From Aurantiochytrium sp. KH105 (Eukaryota > Sar > Bigyra > Thraustochytrida > Thraustochytriidae), in contig BGKB01000031.1 in NCBI GenBank assembly GCA_003116975.1, positions 62,001 to 126,000 on the forward strand: 64,000 nt of DNA, in the 5' to 3' direction. The position numbers and the translations under genes were made by a program. The notes beneath the pieces are model-generated. The model was not told the DNA's origin. It did no database searches and worked only from the letters and a program-made list of their open reading frames with translations. Each line of letters begins with the position of its first letter. The first letter of the stretch is position 1. Shown piece after piece: positions 30,342-39,192 of the stretch.

Positions 30342-32123
30342 ATGGCGGCGGCGACCAAGGAGGCCGCGCTCGAGGACGGCATGGACGGCTCGCACGAGGA
30401 GGGCGGCGACCTGGGCGACGAGGCCTTTGAGCTGTTCACGGCCGCGCAGGCGCACGAGGAAGGCGGGGACCTGGACGAAGCCTTCGCGCTGTACGAGCGC
30501 ATCGAGGCGCTGGCGCTCCGCGAGTCGCCCGCGGGGGCCGGCGAGCGCAAGGACCCAAGGTGGAAATTCGCGGAACTCGTGGCCAGCGACGAGCCGCCTC
30601 TGCACGTGCTTGCCGCGACGGCGGCGAACTGCGCAGGCGGGCTGTTTCTCGATGAGGGGGAATATGCAGAAGCACGTTCCTGGTTCCAGAGGAGCTTGCA
30701 ATGGTGGGATGCTGCTGTCATGGCGCGACTCAACCTCGGCAACATCGAGCGTGAGCACGGCAACCCCGAAGTCGCCATCTCGCTGTACTCGAAGATTGCC
30801 GAACAAGAACAAGAGTGGGCCTTGCAAAGAGACGAGTTTACGGCGAAGAGCGATGCCAATGCTCAAGCTGCGCAGGAATCCTGGATCTTGAATTGGCTTG
30901 AGCATCCGCTTCGGGCGTGCGGAGAACAAGCTGCCTACTTGATCGCGCTCATGCACCATCAATGGGGGCGCTACGACGCGGCTGTGCCTTACCTCCAGAA
31001 ATATCCCGTAAAGTGGCGCATTGGCCCCGCTGTTTGGAAGTGCGTTGGCAAGAGCAGCGAAGCAGATCCTGGCGCTTCGCTCGAAGTGGATCAGTCCTGT
31101 CCTGTGCGGCTTGTCAAGGGAGCGCTTAACGATGATCTTTTGGCTGCTCTGCAGCATGCCTTCCGCCCATCATCGACTTTCTGGGACGGAACGAACTACT
31201 GCGATGGTGCCTACTTTTCCTTTTGGTACGAGATCGACCGCAAACCTTCGAACCTCGTTGAGCAGGCTGTTCAAGAGTTGCTCACGCATCTTGGCAGAGA
31301 CGATATTGTTGGCGCGGAGTGGTGGGTCCATTCACGCCCGAGTGGGCGCAATCTGGGCCACCAGCTTCATTTTGATACAGAGGAAAACTCGCTCGGTGGG
31401 GAAAACGAGACCATCCTGCACCCAGCCGTGAGTTCCGTCGTGTACCTGACAGGCGCGGCCACTGGCGCCGGCCCGACCGTGGTTTTCGACCAACGCGTAC
31501 AGGACGTGACGCCGGGTAAGCGGGCGTTTGTGTCCAATCCCGTGGATGGAAGCTTTTTGACCTTTCCCGGAGATCGTCTGCATGGTGTTCTTCCTGGTCG
31601 CCCGCCCAAGCCTGGCAAGCGTACGCGTCAGGCAGAGACAAAGTTGCGAGATCCGACCTCAGAACCTCATCGTCTCACCCTTCTTGTAGGGTTTTGGACT
31701 CGCGAAGTTCAGAAAATCGGCAAGCGGCGCAGACTCGGTCCTTGCGCGCCTTTCCCACGTGCATCTCGCGGCGTGGACTGGCCTTCTGAAATTGACACCA
31801 TCACATTGTCTGATGAATCAAAGGCCTCGACATCAGGCTCTTCCATTGTGCCACTACCCGTACATCGAGTCCCCGAGGGCCAGGCATGGGAACCTGTGCC
31901 TCCTGGGCCGCGCCCTCCGCAATATGAGACGCTTCCGGACGGTCTTGATCAGCACTTTTTCGTCGCTGATCATGCGGAGTTCCGAAGGAGGCTTCTCTCG
32001 ACAAATGCTGGAAACGACGACGACGATGATGATGATGGTGATGATGCGGAGGACAATGTCCAGGGCGAAGAAGAAAACAACGACGATGACGCCAGCGGCG
32101 ACGGGGCTTCGTCTGCCAAGTAG
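30342..32123 (+). CDS. TPR-containing 2OG-Fe(II) oxygenase-like protein
   Basis: 593 residues from ATG 30342. The N-terminal ~200 residues are helical with TPR-like pairs (EEGGDLDEAFALYERIEALA; LDEGEYAEARSWFQRSLQWW; LGNIEREHGNPEVAISLYSK). The middle holds a double-stranded beta-helix oxygenase signature: LHFDTEEN (HxD, about residue 342), VVYLTGAATGAGPTVVFDQ, FPGDRLHGVLPG (distal His414), and HRLTLLVGFW with an Arg about 29 residues later for 2-oxoglutarate. The C-terminus ends in an Asp/Glu run encoded by GAC/GAT repeats. All catalytic residues appear present, so an active hydroxylase or demethylase is plausible. The target is unknown. Start codons further upstream (from 30174) precede Arg-rich sequence. 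Confidence 0.8.
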   Translation: MAAATKEAALEDGMDGSHEEGGDLGDEAFELFTAAQAHEEGGDLDEAFALYERIEALALRESPAGAGERKDPRWKFAELVASDEPPLHVLAATAANCAGGLFLDEGEYAEARSWFQRSLQWWDAAVMARLNLGNIEREHGNPEVAISLYSKIAEQEQEWALQRDEFTAKSDANAQAAQESWILNWLEHPLRACGEQAAYLIALMHHQWGRYDAAVPYLQKYPVKWRIGPAVWKCVGKSSEADPGASLEVDQSCPVRLVKGALNDDLLAALQHAFRPSSTFWDGTNYCDGAYFSFWYEIDRKPSNLVEQAVQELLTHLGRDDIVGAEWWVHSRPSGRNLGHQLHFDTEENSLGGENETILHPAVSSVVYLTGAATGAGPTVVFDQRVQDVTPGKRAFVSNPVDGSFLTFPGDRLHGVLPGRPPKPGKRTRQAETKLRDPTSEPHRLTLLVGFWTREVQKIGKRRRLGPCAPFPRASRGVDWPSEIDTITLSDESKASTSGSSIVPLPVHRVPEGQAWEPVPPGPRPPQYETLPDGLDQHFFVADHAEFRRRLLSTNAGNDDDDDDDGDDAEDNVQGEEENNDDDASGDGASSAK

Positions 32124-33246
32124 TTGCAACAATAATTTCATTTAGCCAGCCCCCCCCAGCATCTCTACGCCGCGTCGCTCTTTCTCTTGCTCCTGCCTAC
32201 GACTACTATCCTGTCAGCCGTTTGCCCACCAGCCCCTTATCAGCCGCCTATGAGCGCTCCTTTCCGAGCATTTCTTTGCTCGCCCGAGAAGCAGTTTCTC
32301 TCCCAAACCAAAAGCAACCATTCCACCTCGTCCCGTCGCGCTGTCGGTCATCCGCGAGGAGGCAGAGAGCGAGCGCATCGGAGCTCGGCACGCCGCCGAG
32401 CAGACCTGTGCTCAGCGGGAACAGCCGTGCTTACTTCTGATGGCTTTCGATGTAACGCGCGCGATTTGCGCACCTCCCCTTTCTTGTTCGGTCCGTGGGC
32501 GGACATCTGCATGCGCCCCGTCGCTCCCCATCGCTCGCTCCCCTTCGCTCCACGCTGCCGTCCCGAGGCCGCTTCCCGCGCCAGGCCTTGGCGTCGGGAC
32601 CCCTGCCCGGCGACCGTCGCGGGCGCGGGGATCGGGGCGCGGGATGCGCGCAAATGCCTCGCGGGTGGGCTCGCCCGAGACAAATTGGAGAAGTGATAAC
32701 ATTTAAGAGCGGCCGTTTCTCGTTGCCCACGCCAATGTGGAGCCCCGCCGCCAACGCCGCTCGCTCTCCTCGCTCTCCGCGACGCGCGGGACTCGCCAAC
32801 TTGCGCGTTATCGCGCGCGCGCGCAAGCAGCTGCAAGCGGCGGGGCGTCCAGCCGCGCAGCCCCCGCGCTGGGCGGCGCGCGCAAGCTCGCGCGAGCTCG
32901 CGAGCTCTCCGTTCATGGACTCGTACGAGAGCTGGAGGTGCGCGCGCGCACACACATTGAGAGCGCGAGTGAAAGACCCCGTCTAGGAAGGAGGAAAGGA
33001 AGGAAGGAAGGAGGCGAGGAGAAAACGCTCGCGACGTGCTTGACCCACCGAGAGTGGCTTTGCGTGCCCTTTGCGCAAAAGCCTGGTGCGAAAGCAGAAG
33101 CAGAAGCAAAGCAAAGCAAAGCAAAGCAAAGTGGGAGAAGCATTCGGGCAAAGGCATTCATTCATTCACGGATTGATTGGATTGATCGATTGGGAGGGGG
33201 AGGGAGCTCTGGCGGCAACTTGCGCGTCGCGACGACGGGGCCCGAA
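32124..33246. other. Intergenic region upstream of the RBR ligase gene
   Basis: 1.1 kb with no recognisable gene. The ligase frame is open through 32737-33246 but encodes Arg/Ala-rich then repeat-derived sequence (GCAAA copies at 33106-33131, GGAA copies near 32993-33010, ATTGATTG near 33172), best read as 5' UTR and promoter. Confidence 0.55.
33106..33131. repeat. (GCAAA)n repeat
   Basis: Five GCAAA copies about 115 bases upstream of the preferred RBR ligase ATG. Confidence 0.85.
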
Positions 33247-36200
33247 ATGATGCTTATGGGCAACAACGGCGGCGACGGCGACGACGTCGACGTCGACCCA
33301 GAAAGCGTGCTGGAGACGGAGAATGGCCCTCGTGAAGAGCCAAGAACGCCCGTGCCCGCGGCATCGACGGAGCTCCTGCTCCGCGAGCTCGGAAACGTGA
33401 AGATGCGAGGACGCGTCCGAAAGCTGCCAAAGTACCTGACCTTGAGCCAGATGGTCGAAGAACGAATGCCAACAAAGGTTGGCGTGCTGCAAGTCATGCG
33501 CTTCGCGGGCAGACGCAGCGCCATCTGGCAAAATCAGCTGCTTGTACTCTGCGGGAACACGATCGCCATCTTCCCCACGACATATGGACCAGAAGACGAA
33601 GAGGTCTTGACGCGCATCTTTCGCGAGAAAAAGTCCGCGCGCCGAAAACTTCGCAGCGAAATTCACTTTGATCTCTCTGAGCCTGACCTTAGCGTCAGCG
33701 TAGCTCTGTCTGCTGCAGTACACCGACAGCCCGGAGAAATTGCTACGGCACAAGACAGTCAGCACAGTTACGAGTGGACCATCTCAGTACCGCGATACCG
33801 AGGTCTTCTTCTTGTGCGTCTTCGCAGCCCATCCGCCGAGGATCGCGACCAGTGGGTCAGTGCAATGCGTGCGTTTGAGTCTCGCGTGTCCACCTCGTTT
33901 TCCGCGTTTCGGCCAAAATCATTATCAGTCGAAACTTCGCGAAACGCTGCACTTCCATCGTCCAGGAAAAGTGCGCAAATTCCTCGTCGTCAGTCTTCCA
34001 CGCGACGATACTCAAATTCAAAAGATACAGCAAAAGCACTTCCGCTGCCAGACATCAAAACCGTTGACGGGCTTGCAGGAGCGGCGAAAACCACCAACTC
34101 TCAACCCAAATCGAGACGATGGGGCATACCGAAATTTCGCAGACGCAAAGGTGCTCCGAACGGCTCAACCTTACGATCACCGCGTTCCCCTGCCCTGCGC
34201 AAGGTCCATAGCGAGGCGCGCTTTGACGCAGCTGCCTTGCACACAATCAAGAAAATCGCGACACCCCCAAAAGACGAAGAGGACGAAAGTTTTACTTTCG
34301 ACCTCGTCAGAGCCATGCAGGATCGCTTCTCCTCAGCTAGCGATTACATCGTGTACTCGGATCAGGAAAAAATTGTTGCTCGGAGGCAGGATGTCACCAA
34401 TTGTCTTGCTGACTACCTTATCCGGACGAGCCACGAACACAGCTATACTCCAGATCAGACCGTTGCCGAGGAGATCCTTCGCGACCACGACTGGAACCTG
34501 CGTGCCGCAATGCTAGCAGTTTTGCAAGTTCCCTCACCACGAGAAACATCTCAAAGCACAACACAAGATACGCCCGATACTTCGCTCCACGTGACGACAT
34601 GCGCAATTTGCTTCGAAAACTTTGGTGTGGATGAGAGCAACGAGGACCCAACCAAAGAAGCTACATCGCTCCGTTGCGGCCACGCCTTTTGCCGAGGCTG
34701 TTGGACGGCAAATATCTCATGTAGGATTCGAGATGGCAAGGCATGCCTTTGCACAGAATGCATGGCCCCAGGCTGCCGCGAACGCGCGACGGCGGCCTTT
34801 GTTCGGCAGCATGCAGAATCAGACGAGCTACGAGAGCGCTTTGACCGCCTCTACGCCGACGCCTTTGTCGACTCTTGCGAGACAGTGCGTTGGTGCCCAC
34901 AATCGGGCTGCGGCAATGCGGTAGAATGGAAACTTGCTGAGGACACCAATACCTCACAAAGCACAGCGACCTCTGCAAAGCACGAGACGGACATGTGCGC
35001 GCGCAGTGTACACTGCTCGTGCGGATTCAAGTTTTGCTTCGACTGTGGAAGCGAGTCTCACGCACCTGCCACATGCGAGCAGGTTGAAGCCTGGCACCAA
35101 GTCCTCGTTGCAGCGGAGGAGGCTCGCCAGGTCAAGGCAGCTCCGCGAAAGGAACAAGAGCAGGTCATGGCAAAGCGATGGATCCTCAACAACGCAAGAC
35201 CTTGCCCCAAGTGCAAAGTTCCCATCGAAAAGATGCAGGGCTGCAATCATATGGTATGTTCTTCGTGCAAGCACGAGTACTGCTGGGCTTGTCTTGGGCC
35301 ATGGACGGATCACTCGACCGAGACAGGTGGATTTTTTCGCTGCAAAATCGCAGACGAGCGTACAGACGAGGTTCTCGCTCGCCAAGACGCTGCTCGAACT
35401 GCCATGCAACAAGATTTTGCCCAAACTCGCGACCGTGCTCTCGAGGAAAGAAAGCAAAACGCCGAGCAAGAGGAGGCCTTTCGCAAGGCGAACCAGCTTC
35501 GAAAGCGCGTGGCGCACTTTGTGAAGCAGTACGATCAGCATGATGCAATCGCGCAATGGGCCCAAAACGTTTCTCAAGATTTTGATCGCGCTCTCGAGAA
35601 TGAGACACAAATTCTTGGCCCCCAACGCGCGCTGGTTGACTTTTTGCAAAAGATTCTGCGCGTTCTAGCGGATTGCCGTGCCATGCTCAAGTGGGTCGTT
35701 GTGGTTTCCTATTTCCTCAATGCAGAATCATCGACGGCTGCAAACTGGGTTTTCGGCCTGGATGAGCTGAAAGAAAGACTTCCCTTGAAAGACACCGTAT
35801 CGATCGACGGCCCGCATCGTGCTCTCTTTGCGGCCAAGCTCGGGGCGTGCGTTCAGCTTGCAGATCGTCTGCAGCATGCCGTGGAAGGGCCTGCTCTTTC
35901 GATTGGTCTCGACGATGCCAATGCCACGCGCGCAAAACTTTGGAAAAAGTCTCCTTGGGCGAGGCAGCGCGTTCGAAAGGCTCTAGAGCTTGCAACGGTG
36001 CTTGCGCCTTTGCAAAGTGAATTGTCGACGGTGTCCTGCCAGGCCCTCGAACGTCTGCAAGAAGTTCTACGACTCGCCGAGGTTACAAACGGAGTGTTTC
36101 CCAGACTCTCTCGCCCGCTCCTTGAAAAGCTGGAAAGGCCTGTCGACGGCCAAAGCGATAAAGAACCTCTCATCGTCGCAGGTTCACTGCCGCAGCGATG

Positions 36201-38208
36201 GATATGCACATTATGTGGCTGGCAGAACCAACAAGAGGCCAAATGCCAGGCGTGCTCCAACGTAGGAGTCACGAATCATTTCGCTCGCTGCAGACTCGGG
36301 CTTTTCCAGCAAGTTCGTCGCTGCGTGGGCTGCAGCGCCGAACTCTCGCTCGCAGACCGCTTTGAAAGCCCATGCCCATGCTCAGCATCGGCTCTATCTG
36401 TCTGTCCCGGGCGCCGCAGATATCTCGGAAAGAGTATTTCGTCTTCGAATCACGGAGGAGATGACCTTGTTGTGGGAAAGATTGACCTTGTTTGTCCCGA
36501 ATGTGAGCGCAAGGTTCTTCAAGGCGGGAATCCATCCGAAACAGCAACGCAGGCTGACCTTGAAGAGGTCGCTCTTCTTGAGGTTCTCGAGGAACCCCCA
36601 AGCGCCCAAGAACATCATTCTACACAGGTCAGCGACGAAATATCTGCCTCCTCACAAGGTGATTTGGAGGTCGCTCAGGATCAGGCTTCGTTCACGTGTC
36701 GCGAAGGACACGCGTTGAGCTTCGAGGAGAGCCTTATTGGGGTCTTTGAATGCGACGCATGCTGCGAGCAGATTCAAGGTCCGCCAGGAACTTGCTTGAC
36801 GTGTAACTCTGTTCTTTGTAAGCCATGTGCGCATTTGCAGCGCTATGCTGATCAAAACCGGAATTCTTCGTCCACTGTTGGTCCGCGACGGCGACGCAAT
36901 GCTGTCATTTATAGCTCGCCAGAGTCTTTTCAAGCTCACCTCACGCGCGATTCGCAGCCACGGCGTCGAGCGAGGTCACACGTCGAGCCTGGTCGAGGAG
37001 CGCGCGCGTCCTCGCTTCGCAGTCTTGGGAGCAACACGAGGGACGTGCGAAGTCTGAGCCAGCCGAGCGGCTGGGAATGTGGAGAATGCACCTTTTGGAA
37101 TCTTCGCGAGTCATCTCGGGTTTGTGAGATCTGTAATAGTCCCCGAACCTGGCGCCAAAATTCAACGCAAACCCATGATGCCAGCATGCAAAATCTTGTT
37201 GCCCGCCACGATGCTGAGACCGACCAGGACGAAGACGTGGACGATGACGATGATCTTACACTCGTTGACGACGAAGACGACCTGGAAAGCTCAAGTGGCA
37301 CAGGACTTACGTACTTCCAGCAGCATCCCACACCCAGGAATCAGCGTCGTGTCCCGCGCCGTCCTCGTGCTGGGGCTTTCGATGGCGCCATGCAGAGTCC
37401 CGACAGAAGGAGAATTGACTTTTCTGCTCAAGGCATTGCAAGTCGCAACGACAATACTAACGACAGCGACAGTGAGTCCATGGTTTCGCTTGACGATGAT
37501 GCTGTGGCCAACCCCCCGAGGGTTAGTGAATCTGACTCGCTACAATTCTTCCGAACATCGCTTGACAATCTTCGTCTCGATAACATGCAATCCCAGACGT
37601 CCCGAATGACCAGGTCTACATCTCTTTTCTCGCCGAGAACAGACTCAAGCCTCTCACATGCTCGCTTTGGGAAAACCTTGGCCGAGTCTCTCGTGCCAGC
37701 GCCCCCATTTCTCTCTGTCTGTCAATCACATGGTCAGGAGCTTGGTACGCGCTGTCTCACACTGCTCAAACCCTTGCGCCGTGACGCATTGCGACTTCAA
37801 GAAAGCCCTCTTGTGCTTCACCGCGCGTTTTCGATGGAGGTTTGGTGGGAAACGCGCTGCACAGGGACGCCAGGTTTTTCCTGCATTCGTGTCACACTCG
37901 AGCTCACAGATTGTAGTAGAAACGTTGTGTTTACGACCGCCAAGGACGTCCCGGACGTCGGTACATGTATGATCCACGTCCCTGCACTTTGCGATTTCTT
38001 TGATCAAACTGCATCGCAAAATGCTTCTTCTTCTTCTTCTCTTTCTTCTTCTTCTCCTGATCAACAAAAAGAAAAAGAAGAAGGAAACTCAAAAAACCTT
38101 CGTCTCACAGTGCGTCTTGAAGCTTGCGACGTGGACTCGCAGCCTCTCCTCGCAGTGTCTACGCCATCCTTTCCAGTCATTGGCAAATCGCAAGGAGATC
38201 AGCTTTGA
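33247..38208 (+). CDS. RING-between-RING E3 ubiquitin ligase, Ariadne-like, with PH domain and RanBP2-type zinc fingers
   Basis: 1653 residues from ATG 33247. A PH-like domain spans about 74-205 (TKVGVLQVMRF ... RDQWVSAMRAF). A UBA-like stretch follows at about 395-430 (EEILRDHDWNLRAAMLAVLQ). RING1 starts at Cys452 (CAICFENF ... CGHAFCRGCW), then an IBR (CSCGFKFCFDCGSESHAPATC) and RING2 from Cys653 (CPKCKVPIEKMQGCNHMVC), where Cys666 matches the HECT-like catalytic Cys of Ariadne. YCWACLGPW and an Ariadne-domain helical region follow. Further on lie two RanBP2-like fingers (WICTLCGWQN..CQAC at about 985; WECGECTFWN..CEIC at about 1280) and a Cys/His-rich block (CREGHALSF..CDACCEQI). RBRs take ubiquitin from E2 onto RING2. 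The PH and ZnF parts would position it, as an inference. Confidence 0.88.
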   Translation: MMLMGNNGGDGDDVDVDPESVLETENGPREEPRTPVPAASTELLLRELGNVKMRGRVRKLPKYLTLSQMVEERMPTKVGVLQVMRFAGRRSAIWQNQLLVLCGNTIAIFPTTYGPEDEEVLTRIFREKKSARRKLRSEIHFDLSEPDLSVSVALSAAVHRQPGEIATAQDSQHSYEWTISVPRYRGLLLVRLRSPSAEDRDQWVSAMRAFESRVSTSFSAFRPKSLSVETSRNAALPSSRKSAQIPRRQSSTRRYSNSKDTAKALPLPDIKTVDGLAGAAKTTNSQPKSRRWGIPKFRRRKGAPNGSTLRSPRSPALRKVHSEARFDAAALHTIKKIATPPKDEEDESFTFDLVRAMQDRFSSASDYIVYSDQEKIVARRQDVTNCLADYLIRTSHEHSYTPDQTVAEEILRDHDWNLRAAMLAVLQVPSPRETSQSTTQDTPDTSLHVTTCAICFENFGVDESNEDPTKEATSLRCGHAFCRGCWTANISCRIRDGKACLCTECMAPGCRERATAAFVRQHAESDELRERFDRLYADAFVDSCETVRWCPQSGCGNAVEWKLAEDTNTSQSTATSAKHETDMCARSVHCSCGFKFCFDCGSESHAPATCEQVEAWHQVLVAAEEARQVKAAPRKEQEQVMAKRWILNNARPCPKCKVPIEKMQGCNHMVCSSCKHEYCWACLGPWTDHSTETGGFFRCKIADERTDEVLARQDAARTAMQQDFAQTRDRALEERKQNAEQEEAFRKANQLRKRVAHFVKQYDQHDAIAQWAQNVSQDFDRALENETQILGPQRALVDFLQKILRVLADCRAMLKWVVVVSYFLNAESSTAANWVFGLDELKERLPLKDTVSIDGPHRALFAAKLGACVQLADRLQHAVEGPALSIGLDDANATRAKLWKKSPWARQRVRKALELATVLAPLQSELSTVSCQALERLQEVLRLAEVTNGVFPRLSRPLLEKLERPVDGQSDKEPLIVAGSLPQRWICTLCGWQNQQEAKCQACSNVGVTNHFARCRLGLFQQVRRCVGCSAELSLADRFESPCPCSASALSVCPGRRRYLGKSISSSNHGGDDLVVGKIDLVCPECERKVLQGGNPSETATQADLEEVALLEVLEEPPSAQEHHSTQVSDEISASSQGDLEVAQDQASFTCREGHALSFEESLIGVFECDACCEQIQGPPGTCLTCNSVLCKPCAHLQRYADQNRNSSSTVGPRRRRNAVIYSSPESFQAHLTRDSQPRRRARSHVEPGRGARASSLRSLGSNTRDVRSLSQPSGWECGECTFWNLRESSRVCEICNSPRTWRQNSTQTHDASMQNLVARHDAETDQDEDVDDDDDLTLVDDEDDLESSSGTGLTYFQQHPTPRNQRRVPRRPRAGAFDGAMQSPDRRRIDFSAQGIASRNDNTNDSDSESMVSLDDDAVANPPRVSESDSLQFFRTSLDNLRLDNMQSQTSRMTRSTSLFSPRTDSSLSHARFGKTLAESLVPAPPFLSVCQSHGQELGTRCLTLLKPLRRDALRLQESPLVLHRAFSMEVWWETRCTGTPGFSCIRVTLELTDCSRNVVFTTAKDVPDVGTCMIHVPALCDFFDQTASQNASSSSSLSSSSPDQQKEKEEGNSKNLRLTVRLEACDVDSQPLLAVSTPSFPVIGKSQGDQL

Positions 38209-38429
38209 CTGTGCTTGAAACTCGAAAAGATCGTAAAATCTCGCAATCTTTCATGTTTATTTTTTTTTTTGTTTTTCTTTGTGTGACCGTTACGATTTTC
38301 TTTTCAAAGCTCAAAGTTGCCAGCCAGTGACCATCTTCTTCGGAAAATGTTCGACTGGGCTCTTGCTCCTAGAATAAAGACGAGGCTTGCACAAAAGCAT
38401 GAGGCAGAATTGAAACTTGGCAGCTGGCA

Positions 38430-39134
38430 ATGGCGAAGGAAGAGACAGCGCAGGCCCGGAGGGAGGAGGCCTCGGGCGATGACGCGGACGAGCAGGTGGC
38501 GCCTCAATTCCGTGCGGAGGCAAAGTCGTACAGGGACCATCTGCCAGGCACGAAAGCAGCACAGCTGCGACCCTTGCTAACACTGGTCCGGAGACGCGGA
38601 AGAGAAAGCTCGCAAGAGCAGCTCTTGGACCTGCGAAAGTCGCGAGGGCGCGCAGTCCTTCTCACAGGTTGCAGCCTCGACGATCTTCGTGAGAGCGAAA
38701 ATGATGGAGAGCTCAGACTTCATGTCGAGGAGCTCAACGAGCTTCAAGAGCGGTTCCAAGATTCACTTCAGATTGTTGTCTTGCAGTCTGAGCACAAGGG
38801 GAAACTATGGCGCAAACGGTCGCGCGCAGAAAAAGCCCAGGCTTTGCGTCAGACGCGGCAAGCAATGGAGGCCCTTGACGTTAAATTTCAAATGAGCCGC
38901 CCTTTGGCTGTGGATGGCCCGGACACCCTTGCCTTGCTCAAGTATCTCAAAGCTCAATCTCAAAACCCTCTCGACATTGGCTCAAAGTTCTCAACATACT
39001 TTGTTCTAGATGCGACGGGATGTTTTTACTGTCGGCGAAGTGGCATCTTTCCAATGCAGCTTGAAGCTGAATTGGAGAGTCTCTGCTGCGTGACAGGACT
39101 TTTTTCATACGCGGAATCAGCAGACCAGACTTGA
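38430..39134 (+). CDS. Degenerate glutathione-peroxidase-like protein lacking the catalytic tetrad
   Basis: 234 residues from ATG 38430. An N-terminal charged extension (~75 aa) precedes a thioredoxin-fold pattern aligned by eye to GPx: RGRAVLLTGCSLDD for the beta1/active-site loop, ELNELQERFQDSLQIVVLQS for helix 1/beta2, VKFQMSRPLAVDGPDTLALLKYLKAQ for the VKFxxFxKIxVNGxxAxPLYxxLK segment, and FSTYFVLDATGCF for the WNFxKFLVDxxG strand. The peroxidatic Cys/Sec position falls on acidic residues, and the conserved Gln, Trp and Asn are not present at their usual places. If the family call is right, it is a non-catalytic member. A Cys-rich end (CFYCRR, SLCC) might have another redox role. Confidence 0.5.
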   Translation: MAKEETAQARREEASGDDADEQVAPQFRAEAKSYRDHLPGTKAAQLRPLLTLVRRRGRESSQEQLLDLRKSRGRAVLLTGCSLDDLRESENDGELRLHVEELNELQERFQDSLQIVVLQSEHKGKLWRKRSRAEKAQALRQTRQAMEALDVKFQMSRPLAVDGPDTLALLKYLKAQSQNPLDIGSKFSTYFVLDATGCFYCRRSGIFPMQLEAELESLCCVTGLFSYAESADQT

Positions 39135-39192
39135 TTTTGATCGTAGGGGGAGCACGAGTGCCGCTTTTGAATCTTTTGGCTTGCCTGAGTGA

